From contig JBHGNT010000004.1 of NCBI GenBank assembly GCA_043228905.1, positions 19,220,001 to 19,284,000 on the forward strand: 64,000 bases of DNA. The letters are read 5' to 3'. Under the pieces are notes generated by a model. It did no database searches. It saw only the letters and a program-made list of their open reading frames with translations, and was not told where the DNA came from. Source of the stretch: Azolla caroliniana. Lineage: Eukaryota > Polypodiophyta. A program made the position numbers and the translations under genes. This document shows positions 42,373-53,300 of the stretch, in pieces (positions within the stretch are counted from its first letter, which is position 1; each line of letters starts with the position of its first letter).

Positions 42373-43859
42373 TGAAACTTAACAATCCATCAAAATTTTC
42401 GAAGCTTCTTCTTGCTCTTGTAATGGAACTGAGCTTGTGTTCCCTGACTGGGTCCTTATTGCATATTTCATTATCCTGCAGCATTCTAGAAACATTATTT
42501 TTGTTAGCTTCTTCTACCCATTCTTTAGTTGCTTTTCGAACAGCGTCTTGGACTTCCCATTCTGGTTGCTTACCCTTGCTTCGAGTGGTGACCTATTGAA
42601 TCTCGGGAGCCACCATATTAACAACAAGTGCTTTCCCCTTGTCCCTAGTTGGACATTGGTTTGCATAATGGCCATTTTTCCTGCAAATGTAGCAATTTTG
42701 GATTGATGAACCACTAGCCTCACCATGTTCATATTGTGGTCTACCAGCTTCGTTGAAATCTGAGTTCTCCCTTTGGAAATCATGTTGAAATTGCCTAGAT
42801 GCTTTTGGCTTATTAAATTTCTTGTTGGGTGGCCGATTATTCTGTTTGCAGTTTTCCTGATAACAACCCCCTCTATATTGTTGCCAGTGACCGTTTTCTC
42901 GAGGTGGAGAAGAATCTTGATCCCAATTATTGCGATCATCCCTTCGATAAGTGTTTTGTCGATCCTCTTCTTGACTTGAATCATATTTATTGGTTCGCCT
43001 GTAATCATTTTGATTATTATCGTTATTCTATCGTCAAGACTCATTCCGCCGATCTGAATAATATATGTTACCATACCGATCTGTTAGTGAACCTACTTTG
43101 CTTGTCCTTATAAGAATCCTCTGGATGAATTTGTCTCATAGAGGTTGTCGCATTATTGAGCAAATTGTATTCACATTGCTCTACAGAATGAGCTTTGGAA
43201 TTACATATTGTGCAATGAGTGTGTAGAGTGCATTCGATTGTTGAATGGCCAGTGTTGAGACAAGTTGTACATTGTACTGCTTGTCGAAATTGTGACTCTT
43301 CTAAGGTCGGCAAATTATTGTTTAGTGCTGACAAATCCATACTTTTCTTATTCTTGTGTGTTTGATCCATAGCAAGTGCTTTATCAATCACTTGATCAAT
43401 TGACTGATTCCGGAAATCGAATACTGCTAGAGTTGTCCGCAATAGGTCACGGATTGCTTCTAAGAATATATCTTTCAATTCCTCATCTAGAATTGTCTTT
43501 GAAATTTGAAGTTGCAAATTTTGAAACCAAATAACGAATTGTGATACTGTTTCATGTGGTTCCTGATAAGATGCATAGAATTGAGCGATCAAATCCTTCT
43601 AAGGGATTTGTTGATGAAATAATTGGGTGAATTTAGTGGTTAATTGTTCGAATGTATCGAACGCTTGTAAGCCATTTTGTTGAAACCAATTTGTTGACGC
43701 CCCATCCAATGATAAGACAAACTCGGCAATTTTAGACTTATCTTCGGCTGCTGCCAACAGTCTCTGAGCTCCATGGTTTATTTCCCATGTTGTCAAAAAA
43801 TCCCTAATATGCACTTCCGCATCAGCGTCATCTCGATATTTCGAGTAAGGGTAAGGCAT
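42373..43859 (-). pseudogene. GypB gag with three CCHC knuckles
   Basis: Start near 43859 (MPYPYSKYRDDADAEVHI). The capsid core has FVLSLDGASTNWF, then IAQFYASYQEPHETV and LFLEAIR-like helices. Two adjacent knuckles are CTTCLNTGHSTIEC and CTICNSKAHSVEQC (about 43185-43290), and a third is CYICRKNGHYANQC about 170 residues later (about 42650-42690), after a basic Asn/Arg-rich region. A single stop at about 43597 and another at about 43028 interrupt it. It is homologous to the GypG gag at 432-1887. Confidence 0.82.
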
Positions 43860-44020
43860 ATTGTCGTCACCCTAGATATCGTAAAATGATACCTCTTCAG
43901 ACTATTGGTCATCGGAATAATCGTCGGTTAAGTCGAGAATTGAAGACCACCTCCCACCCCTGATTGATGTATCCAAACTAGACGACATCCATTCGACTCG
44001 TTCTCTGTTGTATGCAGATG

Positions 44021-44035
44021 TAACTGGGCGTGCCA
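44021..44035 (-). other. GypB primer-binding site
   Basis: On the minus strand TGGCACGCCCAGTTA follows the LTR after CAGTAAATTT, resembling the TGGCACGCCCRGTGG-type site of Tat-like gypsy elements. Confidence 0.65.
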
Positions 44036-44045
44036 AAATTTACTG

Positions 44046-44539
44046 TGTTGTTCGGCCGACAAACGACTATTTGTGACCGACAGACAATAATGTCGAGCGT
44101 TCTGTGATGAACGTTCTATCAAAGAACTATGGAATATGAATGGATTATACTGGATTAATCGTAACCTACGATACTGTATTCGTATCATGATCGACTATTT
44201 TAGTTAGTACAGTTATAGCATAACAGCATTATAGAGAACAATATTATCGACACAAGTGCTCAGAATTCCTATAACTAAAAACTATATTAACTGAAAACAG
44301 ATGATAGTATTACAATGCTTTCGGTTCCTTTTTATAGGTAACCTGAAGACTTCCTCATCAAGAACTATATTTTGCCTTGTCGGCAAGAACTACAAAATAA
44401 CTAACTTAAATATTTGTAATTATTATTTGTCGGCAAAATTGTTGACTCATCGATCCGCCTAGTTTATTCAACTCCGACTTTGTAGTTTCCGAACCTTGTC
44501 GACTTCGACACTTTCAACTCATTCCTTGACCAGCTAACA
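44046..44539 (-). mobile_element. GypB 5' LTR
   Basis: Plus strand TGTTGTTCGG to AGCTAACA, 494 bp, minus orientation as shown by primer site and gag on its left. A minus-strand TATA box (CCTATAAAAAGG) is near 44335. No partner 3' LTR is seen near 38000-38730, so the element lost its 3' end. It abuts ChrD at 44540. Confidence 0.85.
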
Positions 44540-44567
44540 ACGACGATGTCCAACTACAGTAGGAGCC

Positions 44568-46362
44568 ATGCGGTTGGACAACAGACATACATGTCGCTCC
44601 CAAAGTTCTACTAACAACTTTTCCTTCGAGATAACTCTCTGTTTCCAGTCTATTTCAATTCAATCCTTAGCGTTACTCAATTCCGGGGCCATGACGTGTT
44701 TTATGGACGAAACGTTTGTTCACAAACACAACTTTCTTGTTGTCCGGTTGTCCAAGCCTATTCCAGTCGAACCTATCGATGGGCAAATGCTCTCCTTTGG
44801 CGTAGTCACCAAAGCCACGGTCCCCCTCCTTTTGCAGCTTGGGACCCATCAGGAGGCCTTATCATTTTACCTTATCACTTCACCACGGCATCCAATCATA
44901 CTTGGGTTTTCTTGGTTGAAAGCGAATAACCCTGTTATAGATTGATACAACCACTCACTTACTTTTCAACCGCAAACTCACATGGAGGTTGGAGTGGCTT
45001 CCAATGTCGTTATGTCAGAATGGCTCGAATCATTTTCTGTCGAGCACTCCTCTATTCAACTCGGACCAATGCACTCGGATGCTCATGCCCCAGTCACAAT
45101 GCACTCCATCTCAATGGGCAATGACTCAGAGTCAAGCACCCCAACTTTGGTTCCTATGAAAGCCAATTTGGACTCGCTTCCATCCAAATATGGTGACTTT
45201 GCTTATGTGTTCGAGAAGAAGAATGCAGATCACTTATCGGAGCATCGACCATATGATTGTCTGATCGATCTACAGGAGGGCACGCCTCCACCCTTTGGGC
45301 CCATCTATGGTCTCTCTAAACCAGAACTAGAGGCTCTTCGCACATATCTCGATGAAAATTTGGGGAAGGGCTTCATCCAACCGTCTAAGTCACCAGTTGG
45401 GGGGGCATCTTGTTTGTGAAGAAAAAGGATGGTTGCGTCTATGTGTGGATTACCATGGCCTCAATAAAATCACGGTACGTAATCGATACCCTTTACCTCT
45501 CATCCCAGAGCTCCTCGATCGCATTCTTTGTGCACAAATCTTCTCCAAGATTGACTATACAACTTGGTTCGGATTAAACCTGGTGATGAATGGAAGATGG
45601 CATTTCGTACACGATACAGACACTTCGAGTACAAGGTAATGCCTTTTGGACTCACCAATGCTCCAGCTATTTTTCAACATGTGATGAACGACATATTTAG
45701 AGAATATCTGGATCACTTTTTCGTTATCTACCTTGTTGAAATTCTTGTCTTCTTGTCGAGCATTGAAGAGCATACTCACCACGTTCGATTGATTCTCTCG
45801 AAACTCAAGGAGCATGGCCTCTATGCCAAGAGAGAAAAATGTGAGTTTGATTGCAATTCCATAGAATTTCTTGGTTATGTTATCTCCCCCTAGGGCATCA
45901 CCATGGATCCAAGGAAAATCAAGACAATTCAAGAATGGGCCACTCCAAAACGAGTAAAGGATATCTAGTCGTTCCTTGGTTTCGCAAATTTCTATCGGCG
46001 ATTTATCAAGGGGTTCTCCATCATAGTCCAACATGTCATTTCAATGGACTCCATCTACTCAACACGCCTCTGACCTACTCAAGGAAGTTTTTACCCGGCC
46101 TCTAGTCCTCCTTCACGTCGACCCTACTAAGCCTTTTCAAGTTGAAACAGATGCCTCTGACTTGGCCATTGGTGCCATCTTATCCCAACCCGATGATGAT
46201 GGCATCCTACATCCGGTGGCATACTACTCCCAAAAATTCACAACCCCAAAAATCAACTATCCCATCTACGACAAGGAGCTCGCAACTATAATGACAGCTT
46301 TCTTAACTGACTATGACTTTGAAATTTGTCTTTCAGCTGGGGGCACAAAACATGAAGGCTGA
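44568..46362 (+). pseudogene. ChrD protease, RT and RNase H
   Basis: 5'-truncated chromovirus. Protease: LALLNSGAMTCFMD (catalytic Asp is Asn) and HPIILGFSWL. RT: CLIDLQEGTPPPFGP, LRLCVDYHGLNKITVRNRYP, then a frameshift, KVMPFGLTNAPAIFQ, and VIYLVEILVF where LDD should stand, so the active site is destroyed. RNase H: VETDASDLAIGAILSQ and INYPIYDKELATI. Stops and at least three frameshifts. Upstream gag and 5' LTR are missing, cut at the GypB LTR. Confidence 0.87.
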
Positions 46363-46432
46363 TGCTCTTTCATGACGGTCAGATTTTGAGTTGAGCCCAA
46401 GGGATGATGCCTATGCTCAACAATCTCAATAA

Positions 46433-47986
46433 TTGCTTAAACCAAATCAATTCCAACTCTTCGCCACATGCATGCTCCATGTCGACTCTTTGCTTGAGGA
46501 GATAGCCAAAGCACTTCCCACCGACAAATTCGCCAACGCAATTCAGGAAGGTCTTATTGATCCGTCTAAATCCAAGACCAAGGAAGACCTTGACCACTTC
46601 AGATTCGAGGGGGGATTGCTTTACCGAGACCAACTCTTATATGTTCCGGAGGGCCGATGTCGAACTCAAGTTTTCCAAAAGTGTCATGATGACCCCTTGG
46701 TTGGTCATTTTGGTGTTACAAAGACACTCAAATTAATCTCACGAGGATATTGGTGGCCTCAACCATGGAAGTTTGTCAAGGAATTCATCAACACATGTGA
46801 TACTTGTGCTAGATCCAAAGTCGTCCACCATAGGCCATATGGGTTGCTCCAACCACTTCCCATTCCCAACCAGCCTTGGGCATCAATTTCCATGGATTTC
46901 ATCACTGACTTGCCTCTTGTCCACAGATATGACACAGTGCTCGTCATGGTATATCAGTTTACAAAGATGGCTCATTTTGCCCCTTGTGCAAAGACTATTT
47001 CAGTAGAAGCAACAACCGATCTATTTTTAAAGAATGTGGTGCGGCTTCATGGGGTCCCAGATGATGTCACCTCAGATCACGGGCCCCAATTTGTCTCTCA
47101 TTTTTGGCGGTAGCTCCTTCAAACATTGGGCACAATAGTGAATTTGTCTTCATCCTATCATCCTCAAACCGATGGCCAAACGGAGCAGGTGAACCAAATT
47201 CTTGAGCATACCTTCGATGCTCGCTTAGCTACCAGCAAGATGATTGGGTTGACCTCCTACCCTTGGCAGAGTTCACATATAATAATACGCTACATGGTTC
47301 AACTGGGATCACCCCATTTTTCGCCAACTATGGTTTCCATCCTCGCTTCAGTATTTCCATCCCTTGCAACTCTATCAACCCATCAGCGGAAGGACGTGCT
47401 AGTATTTTAGCCGACATTCATCAAGACCTCTCCCTCGAACTCATCCTTGCAAGGGACCGGTATAAAGCGCAAGCTAATCGACATCGTTCTGCTACACCCG
47501 CCTTTGCAGTTGGTGATCAAGTTTGGCTCTTACATCGCCATGTCAATATTACTCAACCTTGCAGAAAGTTGGATTACAAGAAGTTGGGGCCTTTCCGCAT
47601 CATTGAGTGTGTCAATCCTGTCACTTTCCGGTTGGAACTTCCTCCACATTTCTGGATTCATAATGTCTTCCATGCCACTCTTCTTGAACCTTATCATCCA
47701 TCCACTATTCTTGGAAGACACTCTCGACCTCCAATTGAGCTTTCCACAGGTGAGGAGTATGAGGTGGACAAGATTCTGAACTCTCGTTAAAGGGTATCCC
47801 ATTTCAGAGGCTTGGGAACCAACTCAATTCTCCAGTAGTCCTATGGAAAGGGTATCCCATTTCAGAGGCAACTTGGGAACCAACGCAACACCTAGAGAAT
47901 GCATCGGATGTTGTTCATGCATTTCATCACCAATATCCACAAAAACCGGGGAGGCATCTTCAAAGGCGGCCTTAGCAGGGGAATAA
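46433..47986 (+). pseudogene. ChrD integrase and truncated chromodomain
   Basis: Zinc region (CHDDPLVGHFGVTKT, TCDTCARSK), catalytic core (SMDFITDLP, TSDHGPQFVS, SSYHPQTDGQTEQVN, so D,D,E readable), GPY/F-like tail (KKLGPFRIIECVNPVTFRLELP, NVFHATLLEPY) and the start of a chromodomain (EEYEVDKILNSR), which stops at 47788. Beyond it a duplicated block (GGGTATCCCATTTCAGAGGC twice) encodes the rest of the chromodomain in broken frames. One TAG at 47112 and a frameshift interrupt the core. PPT AGCAGGGGAATAA precedes the LTR. Confidence 0.87.
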
Positions 47987-48014
47987 TGTCATGGACATGA
48001 CAACAGTCATGTCA

Positions 48015-48070
48015 TGATTCGAACTCTTGACCTATTGTATTTAATCAATATGTTTTAACCAATACATAAT
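48015..48070 (-). other. tRNA-like module at the head of the ChrD LTR
   Basis: On the minus strand AGTTCGAATCA (48025-48015) matches a B box at 9 of 11. An A-box position 45 bp upstream holds TATTGG with a D-loop-like GGTTAAAAC but is a poor match overall. Antisense to the LTR. Confidence 0.4.
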
Positions 48071-48123
48071 CATGTTACCTTACTAGATTATTGTAGATTA
48101 TCTATTCTACATGTAGGATTTTA

Positions 48124-48163
48124 GAAGCTTCTGGAAAGCTCCAAAAGCTAGAACATTCTAGAA
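48124..48163 (+). promoter_or_regulatory. Heat-shock-element-like arrays in ChrD LTR
   Basis: GAA-GC-TTC-TG-GAA (48124-48136) and GAA-CA-TTC-TA-GAA (48151-48163) are perfect three-unit HSE matches, 57-96 bp upstream of the TATA box at 48220. Confidence 0.62.
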
Positions 48164-48461
48164 GCTTGTGCATGAAAATGAGTCTTTGCATGGGGCTACA
48201 TTTAGAGACCATAAACATGTATAAATACAGGGGTTCACCTTGGCCTTAGTCAAAGTGAACAACACTAGTTACGGAATCATAATTCAGTTCTTGTTCTCTT
48301 GACTACTTTCTCTCTCTCTTTCTTATTATCTTGTCTATGATCTCTCTCTCACTCTCTTAGTATTGAGCCTCGTGTACTTGTTCATTACAGCAACACAACT
48401 TCAATCAATTCTAGAAGTTGTTCTCACAGGGAGGGAGAGGAGTCTGAAACTAGATTGAGTT

Positions 48462-49659
48462 GTGGATGGGGTATTAGAGAAGTTAGGTCCATTCATTGGA
48501 AAGGATGTGACCCGATTTTTGCAGGTGTTCGATGCAAAGATGTTACATCGCAATATTCCTGCTAATTTGAAGAAATCCAACTTCCATCGTGGTAGCTGTC
48601 GATGTTCTTCCTATCATAGAAGAGCTTCAGACGCAAGATGTTGAATGGGAGGTATTCTGTCGTGATCTACTCGGTGTTTTCAATTGTGCTGATTCCACCA
48701 AGATGACCTTGCGGGCATTTGAAGCTTGGGTGAAGTTGGACAAGAAGCATGGGTCAGTTCTAGAGACCCTTTTTTATTTTGAAGCAAAGTTCCGACAACT
48801 CTCAGTTCGGGAGCAAACTTTGCTTGAACCAGAGAAGGTGGTTCTCTTCCTTCGCTTGGTTCCCTATGCGGATAGGGTAGAGCTAGGGAAACTTATGGAA
48901 TCAGGTGAAACTAAAACAGGTTTACAAGAGGATTGGTGCCGAATTCGGTCCATCTGCCTTCGATATGAGAAAAGATGAACATGGTTGGGCTCGAAGGGAC
49001 GTGGAAATGTTACTCTAACCTCCTCTTTGAAGACAAGAACAAGGATCGAGGCATATATGGAGAAACCACAACCAGGTGACGTAGATGAGTTGGTGAAGCA
49101 ATTCATGGAGTAGAAGATTTCTTCCATGTCGAAGGTGCAACTCAGCCACAAGTGCAACGAACTCTTCCGACTAGGGATTTTCGATGCTTATGGTGTGACA
49201 GTTTGGAGCATCGAAGATCGGAGTGTGTGGAGCATCAGGAGGCTATGCAAAAGAACCTCATATTCTACAAGGATCAGTTGATCCACTCATATGTGAATCG
49301 TCAACCACTAAACACAAATTTTGGGCGAGGAGGAATGAAAAAGGTCTTGGAGGAAGAAGAGCTTCGACATGCATAAGCTATTTTCCATTCTACTTCGGCT
49401 GCTATTCGACTAATTAAAATGTCAAAGCAAGATCCAACTATTCAAACTGTTCGTATTGAAGATGGTTGTCAAAGGACTGGTTGGAGTGATCCAACTTTTC
49501 CCACAAATTATGATGTGATGGTAGAGGAGAAGAGGAGGAGAGAGGAAGAGTTGGATCATGAACGAGTTCTAAAGAGGGCTGATTTTCTTTCTCCATCTGA
49601 ATAGCAAAATTTGGACATACAAAGGGCTGAACCAAAACCTGTACATGTATCCAAGAAGT
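48462..49659 (+). pseudogene. GypE gag
   Basis: LEKLGPFIGKDVTRFLQVFD begins the capsid; after a frameshift near 48589 comes VEWEVFCRDLLGVFN, MTLRAFEAWVKLDKKHGSVL and LEPEKVVLFLRLVPYADR. A CCHC knuckle CLWCDSLEHRRSEC is at about 49189-49230. Stops at 48976 and 49374 and frameshifts disable it. CopC interrupts the gene at 49659; protease and pol continue from 55095. The region between ChrD LTR and gag lacks a recognisable GypE LTR. Confidence 0.75.
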
Positions 49660-50317
49660 TGTTGGGATTTCGGTCCCTCCGGATGGGATGTCCGGAGATG
49701 AATGACGGCAAGCCCGGTTGCGGTTACGGAGCCGGATGATGAAGACCCCGGTTACGGAGCCAGATGATGAATACCCCGGCTACGGAGCCGGATGATGAAG
49801 ACCCCGGTTACGGAGCCGGATGATGAAGACCCCGGTTACGGAGCCGGATGACGAATGTACCCGGAGAGAGATCCGGATGCGGGGACATATTTGTGAATAT
49901 GTTTGCCAAGGGCCCTTGAGGCTATATTTGTAAATAGCCCGAAAGTCATCTGTGTATAAATATGACTTAGGGCAAACAGTTTTAGGTGGTCGCTCATTTT
50001 TCTGATTTCACCTAGAGAGAGCGAAGAGAGCAGCCGCGAGAGAGAGAGAGAGACGAAGAGGTCGTTGCCTCTGTGTATTGCCGCCGCCTGTGGCGAAGAC
50101 AGTGAGCTCAAGGTTGTTGCCTTGAAGCTTCACCATTGTACATCCCTGTTCATAGTGATAGTTGGAGTTTGAGGACTCCCGTGGTTTTTCCCATTTAGGG
50201 TTTTCCACGTAAAATATCCTGTGTACTCCTCTCTCTATAGTCTTCGTGTACTTTGTATTTCCCATTTTCGGAGAGTTGATCCTATTCCTCGGTTGTGGCC
50301 GAGCACCGTTTGCAACA
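49660..50317 (+). mobile_element. CopC 5' LTR
   Basis: TGTTGGGATTTC to TTTGCAACA. The U3 holds about five copies of a 27-bp minisatellite (CCCGGTTACGGAGCCGGATG-type, 49705-49850). TATAAATA is at 49955-49962 and a GA repeat follows at about 50036-50054. Confidence 0.97.
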
Positions 50318-50320
50318 AAC

Positions 50321-50332
50321 TGGTATCAGAGC
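50321..50332 (+). other. CopC primer-binding site (initiator Met tRNA)
   Basis: TGGTATCAGAGC three bases after the LTR. Confidence 0.95.
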
Positions 50333-50347
50333 GAGTTGTTGCAGAAA

Positions 50348-53300
50348 ATGGAAGGCGGCGGCAGCGGGCAGCCGGGGATGATGGTGCTGAATGCGCAGAA
50401 TTACGCCGACTGGAAGATCAAGATGGAGGATCTTCTGATTGTTCGGGACCTGTACGAACCGATTGACAGGTCGGAAATACCGAAAGGGGTACTTGAGTCG
50501 GAGTGGAAGCTCCTGAACCGGAAAGCCGTAGCGACGATCCGACAATATGTCGATGTAAGCGTCCTACAACATGTGGCGAACGACACCAACGCATATGAGA
50601 TGTGGAAGAAGCTGTCGGGCCTCTACGAGAGGAAGAATGCGTTGAACCGGACCTCCCTGATGAGGAAGATAGTGAACCTCAAGTATCGAGACGGCGAGAG
50701 TATGGTGGAACACGTAAGCACGTTCATGGGATTCGTGAACCAGCTTGCGGCGATCAAGTTCCCGTTGGAGGATGCAATGCAAGCCATCATCCTGATGTGT
50801 ACATTGCCGGACAGCTGGGAGAACTTGGTGGTGACTCTCAGCACCTCCTGCACCGAAGATAACTTGTCCTTACAAACGGTAAAGACAAGTATTTTGAACG
50901 AAGAAGCGCGTCGGAGAGATAAAGAACCGGCCTCCGACCCGAAGGCGCTGCTTACCGAATCGGATCGGGGAAGACAATGGAACCGGAGTCCGCAAAGACG
51001 GGAGAAGTCGGGGACCCGGTCGCAGTCAAGAGGAAGGCCCACATGCTTCCACTGTGGGAAGCCGGGGCACTTCCGAAAGAATTGTCGGCATTACCGAAAA
51101 GACAACGGAGCCGACGACACCGATTCGAAGAAGTCACCGGAGAGAAACGGTGCATACCGGGGAGCCACGGACCGGAGAGGTTCGGATCGGCGAGGGCAGG
51201 ACCGGAAAGGAACAACGGCACTCGCGGCAAGTGAGGAAGAAATCATGCTCATCACCGAAGAAGGTGAACTAAACGTTGCCGGCGATGAGACGACCTGGGT
51301 GGTCAATTCCGGAGCATCGTTCCACCTGACCCCGGAGAGAAGATACTTCTCATCCTACACAGCCGGTGAGCATGGCTGTGTTCGGATGGGAAATGAAGGT
51401 ACGTGCCGGATTGCCGGCATAGGAGACGTGTGGTTGACAACCCCGACCGGATGCAAAATGCTGCTGAAGGATGTCCGACACGTTCCGGAGGTTCGATTGA
51501 ACCTGATTTCGGCCGGGAGGCTAGACGATGAAGGTTATGCAGGTAGCATCCGGAACGGCGTAATGAAGTTCAGCAAGGGGAGCCTGATAGTGGCTCGGGC
51601 CCGGAAAGACAACACACTGTACCTAATGAATGCCCGGTTATGTCCGGAAGAGCTGAATGTGGCAGCCGACACTGCCGGTGAGCTGTGGCACAAAAGACTG
51701 TGCCACATGAGTGAGAAGGGGATGAAGAGGCTTGCAGAAGACAACCTTATCCCAGTGAAGCATGTGCACCTGGAGAAGTGCACCGATTGCCTGGCCGGTA
51801 AGCAGAACCGAACCTCCTTCCACTCAAGGCCACCGACGAGACGTAGCGCACCATTGGAGTTGGTGCACACTGATGTGTGTCAGGTAGAAACGAAGTCACA
51901 TGGCGGAGCCCAGTACTTCGTAACATTCATCGATGATCATAGCCGAAAACTGTGGACGGCACCGATGAAGACAAAGGACCAAGTGTTGTGCGTCTTCAAA
52001 GAACTCCACGCGAGAGTGGAAAGGGAATCCGGCAAGAAGCTGAAAGCGATACGAGCGGACAACGGAGGGGAATACCGGGGGCAGTTCCAGGAGTACTGTC
52101 GCTCGAAGGGAATCCGACTCGAGTTTACTGTGCCGAAGACGCCGGAACTGAACGGGCTGGCCGAGAGGATGAACCGGACCATAATGGAGAGGGTCCGGAG
52201 TATGCTGGCGCATGCAAAATTACCCAAGGGGTTTTGGGCTGAGGCAATGTCGACGGCGACATACGTGATAAACAGATCACCCTCAGTACCTTTGGACGGA
52301 GACACGCCGCAGAGAGTGTGGACCGGTAAGGAAGTATCCTACCGGCATCTGAAGGTGTTCGGGTGTCTCGCATATGTGCATGTGGCAAAGGACCGGAGAG
52401 GAAAGCTAGATCCAAAGACCCGGCCATGCATATTCCTCGGTTACGGCGACGATGAGTTCGGCTACCGAGTATGGGACCCGGTCGACAAGAAGATATTCAG
52501 GAGTCGAGACATCATCTTCATGGAGGACAAGACACTCGCCGACTGGGAGTCGGAGAAGAAGATGAAGAGCTCCAAGTCGACCGGTGAGGATCAACTCTAC
52601 AAGGAGCAGTCCCGACCGGCAAGGGACCGGTTAGCACTCGAGGATCCGGCCGAAGACGGTGAAGATACAGTACCGGCCGAAGAAGATGAAAATGATACCG
52701 GAACCGGCCCCGATCCCGAAATGAATTCGGATGAAGAAGAATCGGAAGAACCGGTTACCGAAGCTCCGGAACGGAGATATCCTCTAAGAGAGAGAAGGGC
52801 CCCCCGGAGATTTCCGGAACCAGAGCATGTGCTGCTAACCGACGAGGGGGAGCCGGAGAGCTTTGAAGAAGCAAAGCACGACACCCAAAGCCGCAGGTGG
52901 TTGAGTGCCATGCAGGACGAGATGGATTCCCTGCATGAGAACCACACATATGAACTAGTGGAGTTGCCAAAAGGAAAGCGGGCACTTCGAAACAAGTGGG
53001 TGTTCAAGCTGAAACCGGGAGATGCCGGAAACCCCCCGAGATACAAAGCCAGGATCGTGGTGAAGGGGTTTCAGCAGAAGAAGGGCGTCGACTTCGACGA
53101 GATATTTGCCCCGGTAGTGAAGATGACCTCCATCCGGACGGTGCTGAGCATAGCGGCAAGCATGAACCTCGAGGTAGAACAGATGGACGTGAAGACGGCA
53201 TTCCTTCACGGTGACCTCGAAGAAGAGATCTACATGCAGCAACCGGAAGGATTCGAGAAGAAAGGGAAGGAGCACCTGGTATGCCGGTTGAAGAAGAGCC

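Larger units (their letters stand above)
47987..48395 (+). mobile_element. ChrD 3' LTR
   Basis: It starts TGTCATGG after the polypurine tract. Order: tRNA-like block (antisense, 48015-48070), HSE-like arrays (48124-48163), TATAAATA (48220-48227), CT repeat (48309-48320) and TATTGAGCCTCG near 48359, shared with the palindrome LTRs. The 3' boundary (near ATTACAGCAACA) is approximate. Confidence 0.72.

Noticed and set aside
39088-43859. Endogenous pararetrovirus
   Set aside because: Integrase with D,D,E, an LTR and a primer-binding site are present and no movement or coat protein signature is seen, so it is a gypsy LTR element.
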